The translations under genes and the position numbers were made by a program. DNA of 64,000 bases from Alistipes senegalensis JC50 (GTDB lineage Bacteria > Bacteroidota > Bacteroidia > Bacteroidales > Rikenellaceae): assembly GCF_025145645.1 (NCBI RefSeq), contig NZ_CP102252.1:3038001-3102000 (forward strand), given 5' to 3'. Position 1 is the stretch's first letter. Every line of letters starts with the position of its first letter. Shown piece by piece: positions 34,112 to 43,167 of the stretch. The notes under the pieces are model-generated. The model was not told the DNA's origin, searched no databases, and saw nothing but the letters and a program-made list of their open reading frames with translations.

Positions 34112-37100
34112 ATGAAAATCAAGATTATAATCATGTGTTTCCTTTTGCTGGCGTCAGGCCTTTTCCAGCCTGTATCGGCCCAACGGAAGCAGCGGAAACA
34201 GCAACCGGTACAGATCACGCTCTCGTCGAGAATCGTCGGGGCGGGGGGACAGCCGGTCGTCGGAGCCCTCGTCTACACCAACGAAGGCAAGACTGTCTCC
34301 CGGAGCGACCGGTCCGGGGCCTTTGCCGTGAAGGCGGAGCCGCAGGAAATGGTGCTTATCGAGGCTGACGGGTACGAACCGATGACGGTTGCGGCTGCCG
34401 ACATCAACAAAGGTTCCGTCATGCTCACTGCCAGTGCTTACCAATCCGGAAAAAGCGATGAAGTGGATGTGCCGTTCGTGCCCCTCAAACGTCGCAATGT
34501 CATTGGCGCCGTGGATCAGGTGAATGTCGACAAACTTCGCGACACCTACTATGCCGACGATTGGCTGAGCTATCTCCAGACCTCCGGAACCGGTATTTTC
34601 GATGCCGCCAATATCCGTTATGCGGGTAACGTGGTCGTGATCGACGGCATGATGAAGGGAGACGAAGGACTTTCGTTCGCCGACTATCTTTCTCCCGACG
34701 AGATCGAGTCGATCAGCGTGCTGAAGGATGCCTCGTCGCGGATTCTCTACGGAGGCACCGGCCAGGGCGTCATCAACATCCGCACCAAGCGCGGTACGCC
34801 GCTGAAGAACTACCTGAACGTGCGTTATGAGTATTCGCTGGCGCGGCCGATCAAATATCCCGATTATATGGGGGCCGCCGACTATATGACCCTCTATAAT
34901 GAAGCGCGTCGCAACGACGGACTGACGGATCGTTACGACGGGATGACGATTCAGAATACACGGATCGGATTCGACCCTGTGCAGTATCCCGACGTGGATT
35001 TTTACAACCGCGATTTCCTGCGTAACGTGAAACAGTCGCACAAGGCGGCCGTCGAAGTAGGCGGTGGCAACCGGATCGCATCGTACTATTTCTTGTTGGG
35101 TTACGACTATGACAAGTCGTTGCAAAAACTGGGCGAAGCGGCCGACGAGGGCGACAATACGTTCCGTGCTCGTGGTAACGTGGATGTGAAGATCACCGAC
35201 TACCTGCGTGCCAAGGTCGATATGACCGTCGTGCTCAACAGCAATTACGTTTCCAAGGGTGATTTCTGGTCGATGGCCTCCACGCGACGTCCCAACCAGT
35301 TTGCGTTCTTGATTCCGATCGACCGGGTTGCAGCCGAGGATATGGACCTGGTGGAGGAGGCCCGCCAACAAAAATCGCTTATCGACGGCAAATATCTGCT
35401 TGCCGGAGACCATGTCTACACCACTAATGTTTACGGCGATAAGGTGCTTGCTGGTTACGACAAGCTCACGAATCGGGCGGCCAATGTCAACATCGGCTTT
35501 GACGTGGACCTGAAAGGTATCACGCCGGGCCTGACGTTCAGTACCTATGGTGGTATCGACAACAACAATGTCTACATGATTTCGCAGACCAACAAGTATG
35601 CGGTCTATACTCCTTTGTTCGAGATCAGCACGACGAGCGACGTGGACCGGATTCACCTGACCAAGCAGGGCGAGAACAATTTCGTCGGGGCGCAGTCCAT
35701 CGGCAAGGTGGACATGAACCGCAAGATCGCTTGGTACAACGTGCTCAATTACAGCCGGGTCTTCGGCGGTGAACACGATGTGAACGTTACGGCTACGCAC
35801 CGCATGAGCAGTTATGTGACCCAAGGGCAGATCTATTCCAAAAAACAACTGGACTATGCCCTGCGTGCGAATTACATGTACCGGAATCGCTACATCGCGG
35901 AGGTGGGCCTCGCGGCTATCGCTTCGCCCTTCCTTCCGGCCGATCACCGTTGGGGCGTGGCCAGCAGCTATGCGTTGGGGTGGATCGTTTCCGAGGAGAA
36001 GATCATGCGCAACAGCGGTATTGATTTCCTGAAAATAAAGGCGAGCTTCTCCAACCTCAAATCCGATCCCACCGACTACAACCTTTCGCGCGATACTTAC
36101 AAAATCGGTAATAAGCACACTTACAACGACGGTTCGAACAGCAATAACTTCCTGCCCGTCGTGCTGGGAAATCCCAATCTGACGTTTGCCGACGTCTATG
36201 AGTTGAATGCCGGTTTCGAAATGGCTCTGCTGAAACGTTCGCTCTATGCTGAAGTGAACTATTTTCAGCGTCGCAAGACGGGGCTGATCGCCCGGACCGT
36301 CAATGAGTATATGGGTGTCGTCGGCGGCAGTGATTTCATTATGAGCCGCAATTACGGTATATCCGAAGGGCGTGGTTTCGAAATCTCGCTTGCTTACAAC
36401 AAGCGTTTCGATCCTGACTGGTCATTGTCGGTCAAGGCCGGTATGGTCTATTACAGCGCCAAGAATATGAAAATCGACGAACTGAATTACGGCCCTGGAT
36501 TGGAGTATAACCAGAAGACGGACAAGAGCCTCTCCGCATTGTGGGGATACGTTGCCGACGGATTCTACACGCAGGAGGAGATAGACCGGATCAATGATCC
36601 CGCCGACAAGACACTTGCCAAACCCTCTTTCGGTACGGTGCGGGCCGGTGATCTGAAATATCGCGACTTGAACAGTGACGGCGTGATCAACGACCGCGAC
36701 CAGAAGGTGATCGGTGATTCGCGCAGTACTTGTGATTACCGCTTCGCGCTGACGCTGCGCTGGCGCAATTTCTCGTTCTACGCCCAGATGCGTGCGCAAA
36801 CCGGCGGTTCGCAGTTCCTTTCGGGCGATTACTACCGGGTCAGCGGCGAGATGAAATACCCCTCTTACTTGATGAAAGCACGTTGGGCCTACGATTCCGA
36901 ACGCGGTATCGACACCCGTTCGACGGCGACTTATCCCCGGTTATCGACCACGGGCAACGTGCACAATTTCCAGAATTCGACCTTCTGGGTTTCGGCAACC
37001 GGTTTCTTCAAGATCCCTGTCGTGCAGTTGACCTATCACCTGAGCGAACGTGTCGCCCGCAAGATCGGCATGAAGAGCCCGAACGTCTATTTCCGGGCGA

Positions 37101-37204
37101 ACAACTTGTTGACGCTCGCTCCTGAAAAGGAGAAACTGTTGTTGAATATCGGGGCCGAACCTGCCTACACCTGGTTCGCTCTGGGATTTAAGGCTAATTT
37201 TTAA
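34112..37204 (+). CDS. Divergent SusC/RagA importer, pair 2
   Basis: A 1030-residue outer-membrane protein with signal peptide (FLLLASGLFQPVSAQ) and an N-terminal beta-sandwich (residues about 35-105). The plug keeps IESISVLKDASSRILYGGTGQGVINIRTKRG-type landmarks (SVLKDASS, ILYGG, INIRTKRG), but the usual VVGYGxxKK TonB box is not recognisable: the region reads DEVDVPFVPLKRRNVIGAV. The barrel appears complete and ends in AYTWFALGFKANF. It is followed 11 bp later by its own SusD. It probably imports a second oligosaccharide class of the same substrate. Confidence 0.9.
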   Translation: MKIKIIIMCFLLLASGLFQPVSAQRKQRKQQPVQITLSSRIVGAGGQPVVGALVYTNEGKTVSRSDRSGAFAVKAEPQEMVLIEADGYEPMTVAAADINKGSVMLTASAYQSGKSDEVDVPFVPLKRRNVIGAVDQVNVDKLRDTYYADDWLSYLQTSGTGIFDAANIRYAGNVVVIDGMMKGDEGLSFADYLSPDEIESISVLKDASSRILYGGTGQGVINIRTKRGTPLKNYLNVRYEYSLARPIKYPDYMGAADYMTLYNEARRNDGLTDRYDGMTIQNTRIGFDPVQYPDVDFYNRDFLRNVKQSHKAAVEVGGGNRIASYYFLLGYDYDKSLQKLGEAADEGDNTFRARGNVDVKITDYLRAKVDMTVVLNSNYVSKGDFWSMASTRRPNQFAFLIPIDRVAAEDMDLVEEARQQKSLIDGKYLLAGDHVYTTNVYGDKVLAGYDKLTNRAANVNIGFDVDLKGITPGLTFSTYGGIDNNNVYMISQTNKYAVYTPLFEISTTSDVDRIHLTKQGENNFVGAQSIGKVDMNRKIAWYNVLNYSRVFGGEHDVNVTATHRMSSYVTQGQIYSKKQLDYALRANYMYRNRYIAEVGLAAIASPFLPADHRWGVASSYALGWIVSEEKIMRNSGIDFLKIKASFSNLKSDPTDYNLSRDTYKIGNKHTYNDGSNSNNFLPVVLGNPNLTFADVYELNAGFEMALLKRSLYAEVNYFQRRKTGLIARTVNEYMGVVGGSDFIMSRNYGISEGRGFEISLAYNKRFDPDWSLSVKAGMVYYSAKNMKIDELNYGPGLEYNQKTDKSLSALWGYVADGFYTQEEIDRINDPADKTLAKPSFGTVRAGDLKYRDLNSDGVINDRDQKVIGDSRSTCDYRFALTLRWRNFSFYAQMRAQTGGSQFLSGDYYRVSGEMKYPSYLMKARWAYDSERGIDTRSTATYPRLSTTGNVHNFQNSTFWVSATGFFKIPVVQLTYHLSERVARKIGMKSPNVYFRANNLLTLAPEKEKLLLNIGAEPAYTWFALGFKANF

Positions 37205-37215
37205 ATTTCAGCACC

Positions 37216-38910
37216 ATGAAACTGAAAAAACTGACCATCATAGCAGCCCTGTCTGTTCTTGCGGGTACGACCGGATGCACCGATTTTGTCGAGCCGGGCA
37301 AGGACAATGTGCTCACCCGTGAGGATGTCATTGCGAATCCGGTTCTGGCCGAAGGCATCTTGTTGAAAGCCTACGACAACCTGCCCACCACGCTCAACTA
37401 TACGGAAGTGGCTGTGGACGACGCCCATTCGAACAACATTTCCAATGGTTACATGCTGGCCGCCCTGGGGGCCTGGCGTTCGACGAGCGATCCCTTTTCG
37501 CAGTGGCGGAATTATACGCAGATCGCTTATATCAACTATTTCCTCGATCGGATCGTCGACGACGTGAAGTGGTCCTATACTTCCGAGTGGCGTGCCGAGC
37601 ACTTCCCCAACCGGCTCAAAGGCGAGGCCTATGCGCTGCGTGCTTACCACCATTCGCTCATTCTGCAAGCGCATGCCGGCCGATCTTCTTCGGGGGAGTT
37701 GCTGGGCGTGCCTTATATGGATCACTTCATCTCCTCGAAACAGGAGCAGGACGGTTTGCAGCGGCTTCCGTTCACGGAATGCGTCGGAAAGATCGAAAAG
37801 GATATCGAACGGGCGTTGCAACTGTTGCCCGATCGCTATGAGAACGCCCCGACCGGTACGCCCGACAAGGAGGATTACGATGCTGTTTACGGTTCGCGCA
37901 ATACCAACCGTATTTCGGGACTGGCTATGAAGATGCTGCGGGCACGAGTACGGTTGCTTGCGGCGAGTCCGGCGTTCAACCCGGCGAACAATACCGTACT
38001 GTGGGAGAAAGCAGCTGAATCTGCGGCTGAGGTTATCGACGCTTTCGGCGGATTGAGCAACTTGACGCCCAACCGCGTGGTCTTCTACCTCGATAAGAGT
38101 AATAAAGATATCCTCTGGCGGGAAGATTACACCAACAGCAGTAATCTCGAAAAAGCGCAATTTCCGCCCAGTCTCAACGGCAGCGGGCGTGTAAGCCCTT
38201 CGCAGAATTTCGTAGACGCCTTCCCGATGAAGTCGGGTTATCCGATCGATGCCGACGGTTCCGGGTTCGACAAACGGAATCCCTTCGAAGGACGCGATCC
38301 CCGGCTGGCTCAGTATGTCATTTACAACGGAATGGTATTCAAAGGTTCGGTCATCAATACGGTAGACCATCCCAGCAACGGCATTAACCGTACGGAGTAT
38401 TCCACTTGTACGGGCTATTACCTGCGGAAGTTTACCAACGAATCGGTGAGTCTCGAAACGGGGAATGTGGTCCCGGCCATCCATTTCAATACGCTGATGC
38501 GTTTTACCGAGGCGTTTCTGATCTATGCCGAGGCGGCCAATGAAGCCTGGGGGCCGGACGGAACGGGCCCGAACACCTATTCGGCCAGGGATGTGATGGC
38601 GAAATTGCGCGAAACGGCCGGTCTCGACCAGCCCGACTCCTACCTGGCTTCGATCACCTCGCCGGCTGACATGCAACGGCTGATTCGCAACGAACGCCGT
38701 CTTGAACTCTGTTTCGAGCAGGTCCGTTTCTGGGATGTGCGCCGCTGGCTGGACTACGATGCCATGAACGCTCCGGTGCGGGGAACTTTCGACGGCGGCC
38801 TGACGGCTGTCGATGTCAAGGAGCGTGTTTTCGAACGTTATATGATCTACGGACCCATCCCCAACGACGATGTGGTGAAGGGTTTGATCCAGAACGACGG
38901 ATGGAATTGA
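37216..38910 (+). CDS. SusD/RagB glycan-binding lipoprotein, pair 2
   Basis: A 564-residue lipoprotein (LAGTTGC, Cys18). SusD landmarks include LKGEAYALRAYHHSLILQ, FTEAFLIYAEAANEAWG, and RNERRLELCFEQVRFWDVRRW near the C-terminus. The latter signature contains Cys and Gln where most SusDs have E-x-A-F-E-G. It is partner to the divergent SusC just upstream. The end overlaps the leader of the next gene by a few bases. Confidence 0.94.
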   Translation: MKLKKLTIIAALSVLAGTTGCTDFVEPGKDNVLTREDVIANPVLAEGILLKAYDNLPTTLNYTEVAVDDAHSNNISNGYMLAALGAWRSTSDPFSQWRNYTQIAYINYFLDRIVDDVKWSYTSEWRAEHFPNRLKGEAYALRAYHHSLILQAHAGRSSSGELLGVPYMDHFISSKQEQDGLQRLPFTECVGKIEKDIERALQLLPDRYENAPTGTPDKEDYDAVYGSRNTNRISGLAMKMLRARVRLLAASPAFNPANNTVLWEKAAESAAEVIDAFGGLSNLTPNRVVFYLDKSNKDILWREDYTNSSNLEKAQFPPSLNGSGRVSPSQNFVDAFPMKSGYPIDADGSGFDKRNPFEGRDPRLAQYVIYNGMVFKGSVINTVDHPSNGINRTEYSTCTGYYLRKFTNESVSLETGNVVPAIHFNTLMRFTEAFLIYAEAANEAWGPDGTGPNTYSARDVMAKLRETAGLDQPDSYLASITSPADMQRLIRNERRLELCFEQVRFWDVRRWLDYDAMNAPVRGTFDGGLTAVDVKERVFERYMIYGPIPNDDVVKGLIQNDGWN

Positions 38911-38924
38911 TAAATTTCGGAAAA

Positions 38925-39947
38925 ATGAAAAAGATATTTGCTTTCCTGTCGGCAGCCGTGATGTTGAGTGCCTGCCATAACAAACCCTTCGACTACGAGG
39001 ATTTCGACTATCAGACGGTCTGCTTCCCGTTTCAGTATCCTGTCCGGACGCTTTCGTTGGGCAACGACGTGCTCGACAACTCGCTGGACCGGGCCCACAA
39101 ATTCAATATCGGCGTCGTGCTGGGCGGAGTCTACATCCACAACGACATTTCGCGCCGGGTCTATTACGAAGTGGACGAATCGCTGGTGAGCGACAACCTT
39201 TATAACCAAAACGACGAACGGATTCGGGTCCTGCCTTCGCGCTATTACAAACTTTCGACCGATGGCAGCGTCGAGATTCCCCAAGGCAAGCTCAACGGTC
39301 TGATTACGGTGCAGCTCGCTGATGAATTCTTCGACGATCCCGATGCCCATAAGGGGGTCTACGTGATTCCGATGCGCATTACCGAAGCCGACCGGATCGA
39401 TTCGGTCCTTTCGGGGCGGGCCGCCGTGGCCAATCCCAACCTGCACGAGGCTGCCCATTGGGAGATTACGCCGAAGAACTACACCCTGTTCGGGGTGAAA
39501 TACGTCAATCCTTATCATGGCAAATGGTTGCGACGCGGTGCGTTGATCGTGAAAAATCCTGCCGGCGAGGAGATCGACCGGATCGTTTACCGCACCGCCG
39601 ACCTGGAGCTAAACGAAACGGTCAGCCTGACGACTGTTTCGATGAGCGACGTCGTGGGCGGCTGGCAGATCAAGGGGGAGAAATTCGCGCTGCGGCTCTC
39701 TGTGACCGACGGTGAGATCACCGTTTCGTCGCAGGAGAATGCTGCCATCGACGTTGCGGGAACCGGCCGGTATGCGGAGAACGACGCCGAGTGGGGCGGT
39801 ACCGTCGAGAAGCCCCGCAAGCGCGATGTGCTCTACTTGAAATATGCTTACGACCGGGCCGACGGTAACAAATGTGAGGTATGCGACACGCTGGTCTTCC
39901 GCGACCGCGCTATCGTCTTCGAAGATAACAGACCCAAGATAAAATGA
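38925..39947 (+). CDS. DUF5627/DUF1735-like PUL lipoprotein
   Basis: A 340-residue lipoprotein, starting at MKKIFAFLS (38925) with lipobox LSAC followed by HNKPFDYEDFDYQ. The N-terminal half resembles DUF1735 (beta-sandwich; YYKLSTDGSVEIPQGKLNG) and the C-terminal half DUF5627 (a lipocalin-like WLRRGALIVKNPAG... KYAYDRADGNKCEVCDTLVF). Proteins of this plan follow SusD genes and are thought to bind glycans at the surface. No catalytic residues are recognised. It overlaps the next gene by 4 bp. Confidence 0.72.
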   Translation: MKKIFAFLSAAVMLSACHNKPFDYEDFDYQTVCFPFQYPVRTLSLGNDVLDNSLDRAHKFNIGVVLGGVYIHNDISRRVYYEVDESLVSDNLYNQNDERIRVLPSRYYKLSTDGSVEIPQGKLNGLITVQLADEFFDDPDAHKGVYVIPMRITEADRIDSVLSGRAAVANPNLHEAAHWEITPKNYTLFGVKYVNPYHGKWLRRGALIVKNPAGEEIDRIVYRTADLELNETVSLTTVSMSDVVGGWQIKGEKFALRLSVTDGEITVSSQENAAIDVAGTGRYAENDAEWGGTVEKPRKRDVLYLKYAYDRADGNKCEVCDTLVFRDRAIVFEDNRPKIK

Positions 39948-42900
39948 AACATTTCGGATTGAAATCCCTTCTTTGCACCGCTGCCGTGCTGCTATTCGCT
40001 GGCACGGCGCCGACGCAGGGACAGACCCCCGCGAAGAAATACCGTGCCTATCTCGTGTCGAACGCCCATTTCGACACCCAGTGGCGCTGGGACGTACAAC
40101 GTTCGATTGACGAATTCCTGTTGAACACGCTGGACCAGAATTTCCAGCTGTTGGAGGATTCCCCCGATTATCTCTTCAATTTCGAGGGCGCCGTCAAATA
40201 CGCCTGGGCCAAGGAGTACTATCCCGAGCGTTACGAGCGGTTGAAAAAATACGTGGCCGAGGGGCGCTGGCACCTGACCGGCAGTACGTGGGACGCCACG
40301 GACCCGAACGTGCCTTCGGCGGAGTCCTTCTTCCGGAACGTCCTGCTGGGACAGGAGTTCTTCAAATCGGAATTCGGACGCAAGGCGACCGATATTTTCC
40401 TGCCCGACTGTTTCGGCTTCGGATATACGCTGCCCACGATTGCCGCCCATTGCGGGCTGATCGGGTTCTCAACCCAGAAGCTCGGTTGGCGCACGCGGCC
40501 TTTTCACGGGGATAAGAAATATCCTTTCCAGATCGGATTGTGGCGCGGTGTTGACGGTGCACAGGTCATGGCGGCGCTCGACGGCGGGGGATACGGTTGG
40601 AATCCCACGGGCGACCTGACCCGGAGCGAGGAATTGGTCCGGCGCGCTGAAGAGAGCGGGATCGGAACGGCATACCGTTATTACGGGACCCGTTCCACCG
40701 AGAAGCGCGGCGACAGGGGAGGTTCTCCGCTGCCGCGCACTGTGCGAAACCTGTTCCGTTATCTCGGAAGCGACGGGCCAGTGGAGCTGATCGTGGCCCG
40801 GGCCGATCAGTTGTATAAGGACTATCTGCCTTTTTCGGAGCATCCCGAACTGCCCGTTTACGACGGGGAGTTACTGATGGACGTTCACGGTACGGGTTGT
40901 TATACGGCCCATTCGGAACTCAAACGTTTCAACCGACGTAGCGAACAACTGGCCGATGCTGCCGAGCGTAGCAGTGTGATAGCCGACTACCTCGGAGCAT
41001 TTGATTATCCGAAACAGGCGCTTGACGAGGAATGGCGGCGTTTCATCTGGCATCAGTTCCACGATGACCTGACCGGTACAAGCATTCCTCGCGCTTACGA
41101 ATTTACGTGGAATGACTATCTGATTGCCCAAAGTCGTTTTGCCGACATGACTCAGACGGCCACGGGGGCTGTCGCATCGCTGCTCGATACCCGTACCAAA
41201 GGGGAGCCCGTCGTGGTCTACAATCCGTCGGCTTACCGCAATCGCACGCTTGCCGAGGCGGAGGTGGCTGTTCCGGCAGGTTGGGAAGGGGTTTCGGTCT
41301 ATGGACCCGACGGCCGCCGCGTTCCGGCACAGGTGCTTTCGGTGCATGAAGGCCGTATGCGGTTCTTGTTCGCTGCCGACGTGCCTGCGGTGGGATATGC
41401 CGTCTACGACGCGCGCCCCGTGCGCCGGGCGTTCTCGGGCGGTGTGTTGAAAGCTTTCGGACGGACGGTGGAGAATCGTGTTTACCGCGTTTCACTCGAC
41501 GAACGGGGCGACATCGTTTCGGTCTTGGACAAGCGGTACGGCCGGGAACTGGTTGGCAAAGGCGGATTCTTCGGTCTCGTGGCTTTCCCGGAAAACAAGT
41601 CGGACCGCTGGCCCGCCTGGGAGATACTCAAAGAGGTCGTGGACCGCCAGCCCGAAAGAGTGGGCGAGTGTGCCGAGATCACTGTCGAGGAGTGCGGACC
41701 GCTGCGGGCGACGCTTCGCGTGGTGCGTCGTTACGGAGCCTCGGAAATCGTTCAGCGTATTTCACTTACAGGCGGTGCTGTGGACGACCGTATCGACGTA
41801 TGCACGGAGGTTGACTGGCGGTCGCCGCGTACCTTGCTCAAAGCGCAGTTCCCGATGAGTTTCGAAAGTCCGAAGGCTCGTTACGACTTGGGAATCGGCA
41901 CGGTCGAGCGAGGCAATAATACACCGACACAATACGAGGTCTATGCCCAGCATTGGGCCGGAATGGGTACGCCGGACGGTTGCTATGGAGTCGCGGTGCT
42001 CAATGATTGCAAATACGGCTGGGACAAACCTTCCGACGACAACCTGCGCTTGACGTTGCTTCACACCCCGACGGCCGACGGTGAATATTTCCCGTTTCAG
42101 TCTGCGCTCGACATCGGGCATCACCGTTTCACCTACTCGATTGTGGGGCATGCGGGCGATTACGTCGTTGGGGAGATTGTCCGCAAGGGCGAGCAGCTCA
42201 ACCAGCGGTTGCTGACCTTCTCCGCACCCCGGCATGCCGGGGTGCTGGGGCGCAGCTACGGTTTTGTCGGATCGTCTGATGACAGAGTGGCGGTCAAAGC
42301 CGTGAAGAAGGCCGAGGACGGCGATGGATATATCGTCCGCGTCTATGAGACCGCGGGCGCTGCGCGGCAGGCCCGGCTGAAATTTCCTTCGGAGATAGTT
42401 TCCGCCGAGGAGGTGAACGGGATCGAAGAGCCCGTAGGTCCTGCGCTCTTTACCGGGCGAGAACTGTTGGTTTCGGTCGGTCGTTACGCTCCGAAAACCT
42501 ATCGTGTGCGGCTGGCGGAGCCAGCCGTCCGGGTTCCGGAATACGGGCAGAAACAGGTGGCACTGCCGTTTAATGCGACGGTGATCTCGTCCGACGCTTT
42601 TTGTGCGCTGGCGAATATGGATTCGCTGTGGAACTCCTATTCCGGAGAATTGCTGACCCGGCGGGTCGTAGCGGACGGGATCGGTTTCCGTATCGGTGAA
42701 CCCGATTTCGGGAACGCTGTTCGTTGTAGCGGACAGATGATCGCCCTGCCTGCGGGCGGTTACGACAAACTCTACCTGTTGGTAGCCTCTTCCGAGGGCG
42801 ACCGCGATGCGGTCGTGGAGGTCGATGGCGTGAAACATGCTATCCGGGTGCCTTATTATTCCGGATATTATGGACAATGGGGCTGGGCCGATTACGGCAC

Positions 42901-43135
42901 TTCTTACGTGCGTGAAGGGCGTCTGGCTCATGTTGGAACCCATCGCCACAATCCAGCCGACCGCAATGAAGCCTACGTGTTCACCTATCTTTACAAGGTG
43001 TGCCTCGAAATACCTCGCGGAGCCCGGGAACTGCGTCTGCCCGACGACCGGCAAATCGTGCTTTTCGCTGCGACGCTTTCCGACGATCCTTGTTCCGAGG
43101 TGCACTACCTGACCGAACCGCGGGAATTACCTTAA
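39944..43135 (+). CDS. GH38 alpha-mannosidase, exported
   Basis: A 1063-residue retaining alpha-mannosidase with signal peptide (LLCTAAVLLFAGTAPTQG). GH38 landmarks: NAHFDTQWRW (zinc ligands H42 and D44), the nucleophile D155 in LPDCFGFG, GWNPTGDLTRSEELV, and a C-terminal set of beta-sandwich domains; the helical three-bundle region contains the WHQFHDDLTGTSIP motif that holds the further zinc-ligand His. The start overlaps the previous stop by 4 bp, so it is co-translated. It would release alpha-mannose from the imported or surface glycan. Confidence 0.93.
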   Translation: MKHFGLKSLLCTAAVLLFAGTAPTQGQTPAKKYRAYLVSNAHFDTQWRWDVQRSIDEFLLNTLDQNFQLLEDSPDYLFNFEGAVKYAWAKEYYPERYERLKKYVAEGRWHLTGSTWDATDPNVPSAESFFRNVLLGQEFFKSEFGRKATDIFLPDCFGFGYTLPTIAAHCGLIGFSTQKLGWRTRPFHGDKKYPFQIGLWRGVDGAQVMAALDGGGYGWNPTGDLTRSEELVRRAEESGIGTAYRYYGTRSTEKRGDRGGSPLPRTVRNLFRYLGSDGPVELIVARADQLYKDYLPFSEHPELPVYDGELLMDVHGTGCYTAHSELKRFNRRSEQLADAAERSSVIADYLGAFDYPKQALDEEWRRFIWHQFHDDLTGTSIPRAYEFTWNDYLIAQSRFADMTQTATGAVASLLDTRTKGEPVVVYNPSAYRNRTLAEAEVAVPAGWEGVSVYGPDGRRVPAQVLSVHEGRMRFLFAADVPAVGYAVYDARPVRRAFSGGVLKAFGRTVENRVYRVSLDERGDIVSVLDKRYGRELVGKGGFFGLVAFPENKSDRWPAWEILKEVVDRQPERVGECAEITVEECGPLRATLRVVRRYGASEIVQRISLTGGAVDDRIDVCTEVDWRSPRTLLKAQFPMSFESPKARYDLGIGTVERGNNTPTQYEVYAQHWAGMGTPDGCYGVAVLNDCKYGWDKPSDDNLRLTLLHTPTADGEYFPFQSALDIGHHRFTYSIVGHAGDYVVGEIVRKGEQLNQRLLTFSAPRHAGVLGRSYGFVGSSDDRVAVKAVKKAEDGDGYIVRVYETAGAARQARLKFPSEIVSAEEVNGIEEPVGPALFTGRELLVSVGRYAPKTYRVRLAEPAVRVPEYGQKQVALPFNATVISSDAFCALANMDSLWNSYSGELLTRRVVADGIGFRIGEPDFGNAVRCSGQMIALPAGGYDKLYLLVASSEGDRDAVVEVDGVKHAIRVPYYSGYYGQWGWADYGTSYVREGRLAHVGTHRHNPADRNEAYVFTYLYKVCLEIPRGARELRLPDDRQIVLFAATLSDDPCSEVHYLTEPRELP

Positions 43136-43167
43136 CAATACCGAACCGATAATAAACTGATAAACCG

